Positions 7,172-13,797 of a stretch of 21,393 nucleotides of DNA are shown in pieces. How positions within the stretch are numbered: the stretch's first letter is position 1; the number at the start of each line of letters is the position of its first letter. Source of the DNA: DTU049 sp033809015 (GTDB taxonomy: Bacteria > Bacteroidota > Bacteroidia > Bacteroidales > DTU049); contig JAPXMM010000028.1 of NCBI GenBank assembly GCA_033809015.1, positions 1 through 21,393 on the forward strand, in the 5' to 3' direction. Made by a program: the position numbers and the translations under genes. The notes under the pieces were generated by a model. It ran no database searches. It worked only from the letters and a program-made list of their open reading frames with translations, and was not told where the DNA came from.

Positions 7172-9460
7172 ATGAAAAAATTATTTTTCCCTATATTATT
7201 TATTTTACTTTCTATAAATCTTTTTTCTCAGATTGATGCATTACATTATAATATATATTTAGATTCCATAGATTTCACTAATCAGCTAATTTATGGAAAA
7301 ACTAATGTACAATTATATCTAGGGACAAATCCGATAAATGAAATACAATTAGATTTATTAGATTTAGTAGTAGATTCAGTAAAAACAGAAGATACATTGA
7401 GTAGTTTTAATTATGACAGTAGCACTATTACTATTTATGGTGCATTTACTGATACAGTGAATATTACAGTATTTTATCATGGACACCCTACTTTAGATGT
7501 TAGTGGATGGGGAGGTTTTTATTTCACGGGTGAATATGCATTTAATATGGGCATAGGATTAGAAAATATTCCACACAATTTAGCTAGAGCATGGTTTGCA
7601 AGTATAGATAATTTCACTGATAAAGCCACATATGATTATTATATAAATACTAATATTAATAAAAAAGCTGTATGCGGAGGCATTTTAGTAGATTCTACTT
7701 TTATAAATTCTTCTACAATACAATGGCATTGGCATAACCCACATCCTATACCAGCATATTTAGCATCTGTGGCTGTTGGTCCTTATGTGGCATGGAAAGA
7801 TACTGTACAAGGTATGGGAGGTATTATACCTATTGAAATTTATGTACCAAATAGTTCACTAGATAAGGTGCCGGGTAGTTTCCAAAATTTAAAAGCTATA
7901 TTTCATATTTTTGAAAAATATTACGGGCCATATCAATGGAGTAAAATTGGTTTTGTAGGTGTACCATTTAATAGTGGAGCTATGGAGCACGCTATGAATA
8001 TAGCATATCCTATCAGTTGTATTAATGGTAATTTAACATATGAGTCATTATATGCACATGAATTTTCTCATCATTGGTTTGGTGATTTAGTAACTTGTAA
8101 AACTGCTGAGGAAATGTGGATCAATGAAGGATGGGCTAGATTTTCTGAAATATTATTTACTGAAAAATTATACGGTAAAAATGCTGCAAATACAATGGTT
8201 AAAAATCTAATGGCTGATGTTTTGAGTAAAGCTCATAAAGAGGATGGTGGCTTCTATTCTCTATGCGATATGCCTCAAACTGCCACCTATGGTACAACTG
8301 TTTATGATAAAGGTGCTTTGATAGCTCATACATTAAGAAATTATTTAACTGATTCTGCATTTTTTGGTGCTACAAAGTCTTTTATTAATCAATTTGCCTG
8401 GAGTAATGCCTCTTGTAATGATATGCAAAATAGTTTTGAGCAATATACAGGTAATTTTTTAACCGATTTTTTCCAAAATTATTTGTATAATACTGGCTCA
8501 CCACATTACAGGATTGATACATTTACAGTATATCATAACTGTGGAGTAAATTTCATTCAGCTTTATACTTCTCAGCATAGATTTGGTGGTGATTTTTTTA
8601 CAGAGAATGATTCAATAGAAATTTGGTTGTGGGGTCCTAATAGAGAGTTGGATTCATTAAAAATTAATTTGGGATTTATTAATGGTATTACTAGTTTTAA
8701 TCATATCATTGCGCCAGTAGATATATGGATAGATCCTAATCAAAAGACTGCCGATGCGATTATTAATGGTTATGCAGTGATGAAAAATACTAACAATTAT
8801 TCTATACCTCATACTAATGTTACTATCTCTCCCACAAATCTTACTGATTCACTACAAGTTTTTGTAGAACATCATTTAGTAGGTCCTGATCAATTATTCA
8901 AAGATAATCCTATCTATAGAGTATCTCCAAATCATTACTGGACAGTACATATGCCATATTTATATAATAATAGCAGTGTGAAAGCTAGATTTCTATATAA
9001 TAGATCACAATATAACACAAGTGATCCTTCAGATTTCCCCTTATTGACTACTAACTCTTCGATTGATTCTCTTGTTTTAGTCTATAGAAAAAATAGTCAT
9101 GAGCCATGGCAGATAATTAATTTTACCAAGGCAGGAAGTCAAATATCGGGTTATTTAGTTACAGACAATGCTAAAGCAGGCGATTATGCTTTTGCTATTA
9201 GCGATCCGATAACAAATATAGAACAAACTATTAACGATGATAATGATTTCTATATATTCCCAAATCCAGCTAATGATTTGGTAAATATAAAAAGCAGCAG
9301 TCCTGGCACAATACAGATTTTCTCTACTTTAGGTGAGTTAATTTATGAGCAAAATATTGATAATGAATTAATTATTCATTTAAATAGTAAAAGTATATTT
9401 ATAGTAAAATTTATTGATATAAACAAATTATCTCATCAGAAAATATTAATAATAAATTAA
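7172..9460 (+). CDS. Secreted M1-family zinc metallopeptidase with T9SS sorting domain
   Basis: 762-aa predicted aminopeptidase exported by Sec and then by the type IX system. Residues 1-20 are a signal peptide (MKKLFFPILFILLSINLFSQ). The M1 catalytic core spans about residues 20-440. The zinc site is HEFSH at 296-300 with the third ligand E319 (HEXXHX18E); Y378 in TTVYDKG is the likely catalytic Tyr. The substrate motif usually written GAMEN is GAMEH here (269-273), so the Asn is His. The C-terminus (about 692-762) starts FYIFPNPANDLVNI, the usual opening of a T9SS type A sorting domain. It should work outside the cell or on the cell surface, supplying peptides. Own promoter; the terminator upstream insulates it from the SSB-like gene. 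Confidence 0.9.
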   Translation: MKKLFFPILFILLSINLFSQIDALHYNIYLDSIDFTNQLIYGKTNVQLYLGTNPINEIQLDLLDLVVDSVKTEDTLSSFNYDSSTITIYGAFTDTVNITVFYHGHPTLDVSGWGGFYFTGEYAFNMGIGLENIPHNLARAWFASIDNFTDKATYDYYINTNINKKAVCGGILVDSTFINSSTIQWHWHNPHPIPAYLASVAVGPYVAWKDTVQGMGGIIPIEIYVPNSSLDKVPGSFQNLKAIFHIFEKYYGPYQWSKIGFVGVPFNSGAMEHAMNIAYPISCINGNLTYESLYAHEFSHHWFGDLVTCKTAEEMWINEGWARFSEILFTEKLYGKNAANTMVKNLMADVLSKAHKEDGGFYSLCDMPQTATYGTTVYDKGALIAHTLRNYLTDSAFFGATKSFINQFAWSNASCNDMQNSFEQYTGNFLTDFFQNYLYNTGSPHYRIDTFTVYHNCGVNFIQLYTSQHRFGGDFFTENDSIEIWLWGPNRELDSLKINLGFINGITSFNHIIAPVDIWIDPNQKTADAIINGYAVMKNTNNYSIPHTNVTISPTNLTDSLQVFVEHHLVGPDQLFKDNPIYRVSPNHYWTVHMPYLYNNSSVKARFLYNRSQYNTSDPSDFPLLTTNSSIDSLVLVYRKNSHEPWQIINFTKAGSQISGYLVTDNAKAGDYAFAISDPITNIEQTINDDNDFYIFPNPANDLVNIKSSSPGTIQIFSTLGELIYEQNIDNELIIHLNSKSIFIVKFIDINKLSHQKILIIN

Positions 9461-9461
9461 T

Positions 9462-9640
9462 TGAATTATTTTTTTAATAACTAATTTAAAATGTGATTTG
9501 ATTTTTTCTTACAATTTTTCTTGTTAAATTATTTCTTTTACAACTACACAACCATCCATTGAGGTTTACAAACTCGCAAGCTAAAGCTTACTCAAACTGT
9601 GTAAACACTTATGCTCTATACTGCTTGCTTGTTATTGTAT
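9462..9640. repeat. MITE-like intergenic repeat, diverged copy F
   Basis: TTGAATTATTTTTTTAATAA, then GTGATTTGATTTTTTC and TTTTTCTTGTTAAATT, align with copy C (10241-10350) after a short deletion. Where copy C has its GGTGG hairpin, this copy has a different stem (GTTTAC at 9564-9569 against GTAAAC) enclosing AAGCTaaAGCTT. No right terminus was found. It starts just after the M1 peptidase stop and fills the gap to the lipoprotein gene, where nothing else is seen. Confidence 0.45.
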
Positions 9641-9671
9641 TTGAAATGAAGTTGATTGAAGTTTTCCGTTT

Positions 9672-10202
9672 TCAAATATAAAAAAAACTGCTATATATGT
9701 TATCTTTTTTGTAGATTTGATTTGATAATAAATCTTTTATAAAAAGCTTATAATATTTATTACAATATCTTGTTTTATAGTATTTTTCATTTATACTGAA
9801 CATCGGATATTGTTTTAATTTTAATACATCAACCTTCATCTTCTCAATGTCGTAGTATTCTGATATTACAAATAAAGCTAAACCATTTTTTTCACAAAAT
9901 TCTCGCATCAAATTTACAGAATAACATTTTTGAGAGAGGCAATAGGGGTCCCAAAAATACACTAATGATTTTTGTCCTTTTAAAATACAATTTTGCAATT
10001 GAATACCACTAATTGCATATATTTTACCATCATTTTGTAAGTTGCAAATATCAAAGTCCGGTTCAGTAAAAAAGATATTGTTTTTTTCTTGTTCAGTTAG
10101 TCTAGAATAACCACTATAAAATCCTGGTGTATTGGTAATAATGCAACTTGAACAAATTGAACAAAAAATCACTACAATAATATATATAATATTCTTACTC
10201 AT
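9672..10202 (-). CDS. Putative lipoprotein with thioredoxin-like region
   Basis: Unrecognised protein. From the ATG at 10202 it is 176 aa: a short Lys-containing N-terminus, a hydrophobic stretch (IIYIIVVIFCSICSSC) and a lipobox-like SSC at about residue 20, so it is probably a lipoprotein. An in-frame ATG at 10238 would add 12 residues before the signal and is less likely. About residues 75-150 resemble a thioredoxin fold: a hydrophobic strand (SLVYFWDP) followed by a cysteine pair (YCLSQKCY), a helix (MREFCEKNG), the strand LALFVIS and a possible cis-Pro loop (KQYPMFSI). The pair is spaced CX4C, not the usual CXXC, so redox activity is doubtful. It lies alone between two MITE-like repeats and convergent to the M1 peptidase gene. 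Confidence 0.6.
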   Translation of the reverse strand: MSKNIIYIIVVIFCSICSSCIITNTPGFYSGYSRLTEQEKNNIFFTEPDFDICNLQNDGKIYAISGIQLQNCILKGQKSLVYFWDPYCLSQKCYSVNLMREFCEKNGLALFVISEYYDIEKMKVDVLKLKQYPMFSINEKYYKTRYCNKYYKLFIKDLLSNQIYKKDNIYSSFFYI

Positions 10203-10240
10203 AATTTTTTTTACAAATGGTGGATTCGAAAAATTCATTT

Positions 10241-10440
10241 TTTGAATTAGGCGTTTAATTAATAACTAAATTATTATTGTGAATATATAAGCGAATCTAG
10301 ATTTATAGGAGTGTAATTTGATTTTTTCATCCTATTTTTCTTGTTAAATTCTTTCTTTCCTGGTGGAGTAGAGCGAAGCTCGTATCGAAGCCACCAGGAA
10401 AGAAACAAAGAAATATCTCTGCTGAAGGTGATGAAGAATA
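10241..10440. repeat. MITE-like intergenic repeat, copy C, with strong central hairpin
   Basis: Left terminus TTTGAATTAGGCGTTTA (10241-10257), followed by TAATAACTAAATTATTA as in copy B. TTTCTTTCCTGGTGG (10352-10366) and its exact complement (10391-10405) make a 15-bp stem; the 24-base loop holds a second hairpin, GAGCgaaGCTC (10371-10381). The right part (GAAATATCTCTGCTGAAGG) matches the AATCTCCGCTGGGG part of copy B, after which similarity ends, so the right terminus is lost or too diverged. It overlaps nothing coding. Confidence 0.6.
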
Positions 10441-10835
10441 TTTTTTGAAAAATTAAATTTGTTAATCAATAATTTTTAAATGTTTTAAATTTTTAAAAAT
10501 GGCTCTATTCTAAAAACGTGTTGTGGTTTTAGAAAAAATAAGAAATTATGGATAAATCAGAGCAAATAAAAGAAATATTCATCCGATTAACCAGGATAGA
10601 AAAGTAAAGACTAATGCAAGAGTTTATGCAAATACAAAAACACAGTATATATTTACAAATATTGAAAAGATGTATGAAAAATATATAAAAACTAAATCAA
10701 ATAGAACATATAGGTGCCCTATCATGCGTGGTTGGGAACCTCAATCTTGGAACCAAAAGATAGTTAATACTACTAATAGATTTATTACCTAAAAATATTA
10801 AACAACACTATAATAGAATGGAGCCATTAAAAAAA
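10441..10835. other. Intergenic stretch, mostly unexplained, with an open frame lacking a start
   Basis: No recognised gene. Holds a 9-bp inverted repeat (TTCTAAAAAC at 10508-10517 against GTTTTAGAA at 10526-10534). A plus-strand frame is open for 78 codons from 10556 to the TAA at 10790-10792, but its only ATG is at 10670; another short frame from the ATG at 10548 stops after 19 codons. The text TYRCPIMRGWEPQSWNQ in the longer frame has a varied composition unlike random AT-rich translation, so a broken gene is possible. I do not recognise the family. Confidence 0.3.
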
Positions 10836-10867
10836 TTTGGAAATTGAACAATAGTTCATTATCTTTG
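10836..10867 (+). promoter_or_regulatory. Complete Bacteroidota promoter of the metal-cluster operon, with internal palindrome
   Basis: TTTG (10836-10839), a 20-base spacer and TATCTTTG (10860-10867) match the -33/-7 consensus at standard spacing; it is the only promoter in the window with both boxes. The spacer holds the palindrome TGAACaataGTTCA (10845-10858), well placed for a repressor such as the DUF134 protein encoded 22 bases downstream. The operator role is inference. Confidence 0.6.
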
Positions 10868-10889
10868 CATCAAAATTTTTAATATAATT

Positions 10890-11483
10890 ATGTCTCCAAG
10901 AAGAAAAGTAATAAGAAAGGTTTCTAATCCTCCTATGATAAAGGGCTTTAAGCCATATGGTATGGAAGCAGGTAAACAAAAATTGGAGACGATTAATTTA
11001 TTATACGAGGAATACGAAGCTCTACGTCTAATCGATTATAATTTACTTAATCATTATCAGGCATCTGTTATGATGGGTGTTTCAAGGCCCACTTTTACAA
11101 GGATTTATGCTGCTGCACTTCAAAAAATTGCTAAAGCGTTTGTGGAAGGCAGGCAAATTTCTATTGAAGGAGGTAAAGTTTATTTCGATAGCGACTGGTA
11201 TCATTGTAAAAAATGTGGCTGTTACTTCAATAATCCTGAAAAAGAAAAACCTGTTAATAATTGTCCGCTATGTGGAAGTCAACAAGTTTATAAGTTTGAT
11301 TTTGAGAATACCTATGAAGATGTTGCAGATAAGGCTTGTTCTGATATGTGTATATGCCCTAATTGTGGGTTTGAACTAGAACATCAATATGGACAGCCAT
11401 GTAGCAAACAAATTTGTCCACATTGTAAAACTTTTATGAAAAGAAAAGGAAGTCAAAATTGCAGAAAATTTAAAAATCAATAA
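10890..11483 (+). CDS. DUF134 DNA-binding protein with two C-terminal zinc ribbons
   Basis: Likely regulator of the cluster it heads. Residues 1-95 are a DUF134 domain: the start MSPRRK, then FKPYGM and YEEYEALRLIDYNLLNHYQA, with a sigma-type helix-turn-helix (QASVMMGVSRPTFTRIYAAA, 57-76). After it come two metal-binding modules absent from the minimal family: C106/C109/C125/C128 and C154/C156/C159/C171/C176/C179. The second, CICPNCGFELEHQYGQPC onward, is shared with the N-terminus of the ferredoxin-like gene at 15536, so the two probably have a common origin. The ribbons could sense iron, zinc or redox state. DUF134 genes are often found beside NifX-like and MinD-like genes in anaerobes. The next gene starts one base after the stop. 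Confidence 0.85.
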   Translation: MSPRRKVIRKVSNPPMIKGFKPYGMEAGKQKLETINLLYEEYEALRLIDYNLLNHYQASVMMGVSRPTFTRIYAAALQKIAKAFVEGRQISIEGGKVYFDSDWYHCKKCGCYFNNPEKEKPVNNCPLCGSQQVYKFDFENTYEDVADKACSDMCICPNCGFELEHQYGQPCSKQICPHCKTFMKRKGSQNCRKFKNQ

Positions 11484-11484
11484 T

Positions 11485-11802
11485 ATGAAAGTTGCCATTA
11501 CATCTACAGGAAATACTTTAGAATCAACAATTGACCAACGATTTGGTCGTTGCAACTACTTTGTTATTTATGATGCAGAAAGCAAAACTGTAGAATTTAT
11601 TCCAAATCCTAATAAAGATAAAGAAGAGGGCGCAGGACCAGCATCTGTTCAGTTAGTTGCTTCACATAATGTAAATAAAATAATATCAGGAGAGTTTGGG
11701 ATGAAAATTAAATCATTACTTGATCGCTTAAAAATTCAAATGATTGTTTTTAAGGAGCCTGAAAAAAAAATTAAAGATATCATTGAAATGTTAAACCATT
11801 AA
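11485..11802 (+). CDS. NifX/MTH1175-family metal-cluster-binding protein (orange-protein-like), first copy
   Basis: 105-aa single-domain protein of the dinitrogenase iron-molybdenum cofactor family, an RNase H-like fold that carries Mo-containing clusters in NifX, NafY and the orange protein. Marks: the start MKVAITSTG, the ligand-loop region DQRFGRCNYFVIYD (Cys24), the GAGPASVQLVASHNVNKII helix and the sheet-to-helix end GEFGMKIKSLLDRLKIQMIVF. No nitrogenase or nifB genes are nearby, so a role in FeMo-co assembly is unlikely. The orange protein of Desulfovibrio, a relative, holds a Mo-Cu sulfide cluster and sits with MinD/Mrp ATPases, as here. It follows the DUF134 gene by one base and is 11 bases from the next gene. 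The metal bound here is unknown. Confidence 0.85.
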   Translation: MKVAITSTGNTLESTIDQRFGRCNYFVIYDAESKTVEFIPNPNKDKEEGAGPASVQLVASHNVNKIISGEFGMKIKSLLDRLKIQMIVFKEPEKKIKDIIEMLNH

Positions 11803-11813
11803 ATATTTAATAT

Positions 11814-12002
11814 ATGACAAAACTTGATAAAACGGGACCTGACGGACAAGGTACTTGTACAGGTCGCAAATTAGGAAGGTGTAGCAACCTTTCTGACAAA
11901 GAAAAATTAGAAAAACTTGGAAAAGGAATGGGGAAACGTCGTAAATCTACAAAAGATAAAGAGGAGGGAAAAGGTAAACGATTAAAAAGCGGTAAACAAT
12001 AG
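11814..12002 (+). CDS. DUF5320-like small basic protein, Lys-rich tail
   Basis: 62-aa protein of unknown function. The first 25 residues (MTKLDKTGPDGQGTCTGRKL then GRCSN) share the pattern TGPxGQGxxTGxxxGRCxN with the next gene, so the two are tandem paralogs. The signature is that of DUF5320-type small proteins, common beside NifX-like and MinD-like genes. The tail (about residues 28-62) is almost all Lys, Gly, Glu and Arg and is probably disordered. Two Cys residues (15 and 23) occur in the conserved part. It sits 11 bases after the first NifX-like gene, in the same transcript. Confidence 0.7.
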   Translation: MTKLDKTGPDGQGTCTGRKLGRCSNLSDKEKLEKLGKGMGKRRKSTKDKEEGKGKRLKSGKQ

Positions 12003-12017
12003 TATTAACAATTAAAA

Positions 12018-12025
12018 AAGGAGGT
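12018..12025 (+). promoter_or_regulatory. Unusually strong Shine-Dalgarno site
   Basis: AAGGAGGT, a full anti-SD match, ends 4 bases before the ATG at 12030. Bacteroidota genes generally lack such sites and no other gene in the window has one. It suggests descent from an SD-using donor, or a need for high expression. Confidence 0.7.
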
Positions 12026-12029
12026 TATT

Positions 12030-12251
12030 ATGCCAAGTTTTGATCAAACAGGTCCCAATGGACAAGGTCCCATGACAGGCCAAAGAATGGGACGTTGCAC
12101 CAATTTCGGTGCAAATCTAAAAAATAAATCTGCTAAAATTACCGATGAAAATCCAAACGAAATCAATTCTGAAAATATTCAGGGAATTGGTTTTGGCAGA
12201 GGTAGAGGACGTGGTATGGGACGGCAAAATCGTTTCAGAAGCGAACAGTAG
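12030..12251 (+). CDS. DUF5320-like small protein, Gly/Arg-rich tail
   Basis: 73-aa protein starting MPSFDQTGPNGQGPMTGQRM and then GRCTNFG, the typical DUF5320 N-terminus. The middle is Asn/Glu-rich, and the end is an RG-type segment (FGRGRGRGMGRQNRFRSEQ). It is the second of the tandem pair. Proteins of this kind travel with NifX-like and MinD-like genes, but their function is not known; binding to nucleic acid or to a metal protein partner are both possible. It is preceded by the strong ribosome-binding site at 12018 and followed within 5 bases by a terminator, so it closes the first transcription unit of the cluster. Confidence 0.8.
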   Translation: MPSFDQTGPNGQGPMTGQRMGRCTNFGANLKNKSAKITDENPNEINSENIQGIGFGRGRGRGMGRQNRFRSEQ

Positions 12252-12255
12252 TTCT

Positions 12256-12294
12256 AATAACGAGAGGATTTTTTATTATCCTCTCGTTATTTTT
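12256..12294 (+). terminator. Intrinsic terminator inside the metal cluster
   Basis: AATAACGAGAGGAT (12256-12269) and ATCCTCTCGTTATT (12278-12291) form a perfect 14-bp stem with an 8-base loop, followed by a T run. It separates the regulator/NifX/DUF5320 block from the second NifX and ATPase block, and could give partial read-through. Confidence 0.88.
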
Positions 12295-12318
12295 AAAACA
12301 CAGTTTAATATTAAAGTT

Positions 12319-12396
12319 ATGAGTACAATTCGCGAATTATTAAAAACATCGGGATACTCTGAAAGAGCAATTGAACAATATAAAAATAAAAAGTAA
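12319..12396 (+). CDS. 25-aa ORF before the second NifX-like gene
   Basis: A short frame, MSTIRELLKTSGYSERAIEQ plus YKNKK, starts at the ATG at 12319, 25 bases after the terminator, and stops 2 bases before the second NifX-like gene. The sequence is a plausible amphipathic helix, not low-complexity. IRELLKTSGYSERAI resembles N-termini of some NifU/IscU-like scaffold proteins from memory, so it may be a remnant of one, or a leader peptide whose translation opens the next gene. The tight 2-base spacing supports translation. Function unknown. Confidence 0.45.
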   Translation: MSTIRELLKTSGYSERAIEQYKNKK

Positions 12397-12398
12397 AA

Positions 12399-12770
12399 AT
12401 GAGAAAAATTATTGCCATTCCGTTAGAAAACGGAGTATTATGTGCTCATTTTGGGCATTGTCAAACATTTGCTATTGTGAATGTTGAAAATAATTTAATT
12501 ACAGAAATTAAAGAACTTGTGCCACCAGAGCATGTGCCGGGTTTATATCCAAAATGGATTGCACAATTTGGAGTTACTGATGTTATTGCCGGAGGCATGG
12601 GACAGCAGGCAATTATGCTTTTTAACCAGCAAAACATTGATGTTTTTGTAGGTGCACCAGTTAAAACAGCCAAGGAACTTGTAACTGACTTTTTAGGTAA
12701 TAAATTAAATCTTAGTGCAAATTATTGCCATCACGATGAAAATCATGAACACGGAAAATGTCAGCATTAA
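12399..12770 (+). CDS. NifX/MTH1175-family metal-cluster-binding protein, second copy with His/Cys tail
   Basis: 123-aa protein of the same family as the gene at 11485 but a distant paralog. The core (about residues 1-105) has the start MRKIIAIPLENG, the ligand loop CAHFGHCQTFAIVNV (two Cys and two His close together) and the AGGMGQQAIMLFNQQNIDVFVGA helix-strand end. The last 16 residues (NYCHHDENHEHGKCQH) are a metal-binding tail with six His/Cys-rich positions; the first copy lacks it. The pair could bind different metals or pass a cluster between them. It sits between the 25-aa ORF and the first ATPase gene, after a 142-base gap. Confidence 0.85.
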   Translation: MRKIIAIPLENGVLCAHFGHCQTFAIVNVENNLITEIKELVPPEHVPGLYPKWIAQFGVTDVIAGGMGQQAIMLFNQQNIDVFVGAPVKTAKELVTDFLGNKLNLSANYCHHDENHEHGKCQH

Positions 12771-12896
12771 TCCAAAATATTTTGTGGAATTGGAACGCAT
12801 TCAATTCTACAAAAATATTCTTTGCTTCATAATAAACTTAAAACCTGGCAAATTAAGTTTTGGCAAGAAGCTATATGCCCAACCATTGCAGATGTA

Positions 12897-12904
12897 TAAA
12901 TTTG
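12897..12904 (+). promoter_or_regulatory. Possible -7 element before the first MinD-like gene
   Basis: TAAATTTG, 8 bases before the ATG at 12913, fits TAnnTTTG but gives almost no leader and has no -33 partner. The 12771-12912 gap is otherwise empty of recognised features. May be chance in AT-rich sequence. Confidence 0.25.
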
Positions 12905-12912
12905 ATTGAAAT

Positions 12913-13797
12913 ATGATTAAATCTGCTAAAATAAAAATAGCTATAGCCAGCGGCAAAGGAGGAACTGGGAAAACTTTAATTTCCACCAATCTGTTTTATG
13001 TGCTTCAACAACAGAATATCAATGCTACATTGGTTGATTGCGACGCCGAAGAACCTAACGATTTGATGTTCTTTAACGGAGAGAAAAGAAAATCTTTTGA
13101 AGTAACCCAAAAAGTACCTGTTATAGATGATAACAAATGTACTTTTTGTGGAAAATGCTATAATTACTGCAATTACAACGCAATTTTTATTTTACCTCCG
13201 GCAAAAATAATTAAAGTGATTGAAGATTTATGTCACGGTTGCGGAGCATGCACAGTAGTATGCAAATTTGATACAATCAGCGAAAAAGATGTTTCATTGG
13301 GAACAGTAACTCGTTTTTCAATAACAGAACATACATCTATTATTGAAGCAAGAATGAAGATAGGTGTGTTTTCGCCAATATCTGTTATAAAAGCAGCCAT
13401 TAAGGAGGCGGGTAATGATGGAATTATTATTTTAGATTCGCCACCAGGTACATCATGTCCGTTTATTCATACAGTTGTCAGAGCCGATTATGTTATATTG
13501 ATTACCGAACCAACTCCTTTTGGATTGAGCGATTTAAAACAATCAGTAGAAACTTTAAAAACTATGAATAAAACTTATGGAGTAATTATTAATCGTGCCG
13601 GTTTGGGTGATAATACAGTTTATGAATATTTGAATCAAGAAAATATACCACTTTTGATGGAAATTCCTTTTGATAAAACAATTGCTTCGCATTATTCAAA
13701 AGGAGAATTGTTAAGTCAATTCCAGCCAGAATTGAAAGCACAATTTATATCAATGTTTAATCTAATAGTTGAAAAATATGGAAATAGCAGTAATTAG
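12913..13797 (+). CDS. MinD/Mrp-family ATPase with inserted 2[4Fe-4S] ferredoxin, first copy
   Basis: 294-aa P-loop ATPase of the SIMIBI class. The deviant Walker A SGKGGTGKT is at residues 13-21, the A' Asp in LVDCDAEEPN at about 40-49, and the switch region LDSPPGTSCP at about 175-184. A ferredoxin domain is inserted after the first strands: C76/C79/C82/C86 and C107/C110/C113/C117, two complete CX2CX2CX3C sets, though the usual Pro after each fourth Cys is missing. Relatives with this build occur in ORP operons of Desulfovibrio; Mrp/Nbp35 relatives carry Fe-S clusters to target proteins. Its last 20 bases overlap the second ATPase gene, so a heterodimer made by coupled translation is likely. 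Confidence 0.92.
   Translation: MIKSAKIKIAIASGKGGTGKTLISTNLFYVLQQQNINATLVDCDAEEPNDLMFFNGEKRKSFEVTQKVPVIDDNKCTFCGKCYNYCNYNAIFILPPAKIIKVIEDLCHGCGACTVVCKFDTISEKDVSLGTVTRFSITEHTSIIEARMKIGVFSPISVIKAAIKEAGNDGIIILDSPPGTSCPFIHTVVRADYVILITEPTPFGLSDLKQSVETLKTMNKTYGVIINRAGLGDNTVYEYLNQENIPLLMEIPFDKTIASHYSKGELLSQFQPELKAQFISMFNLIVEKYGNSSN

Noticed and set aside
12145..12396. 83-aa extension of the 25-aa ORF
   Set aside because: The upstream part is a shifted frame of the DUF5320-like gene and runs through the terminator; the local ATG at 12319 is the sensible start.
12715..12909. 64-aa plus-strand frame across the gap before the first MinD-like gene
   Set aside because: It starts inside the second NifX-like gene in another frame, has no recognisable domain and no ribosome-binding site.
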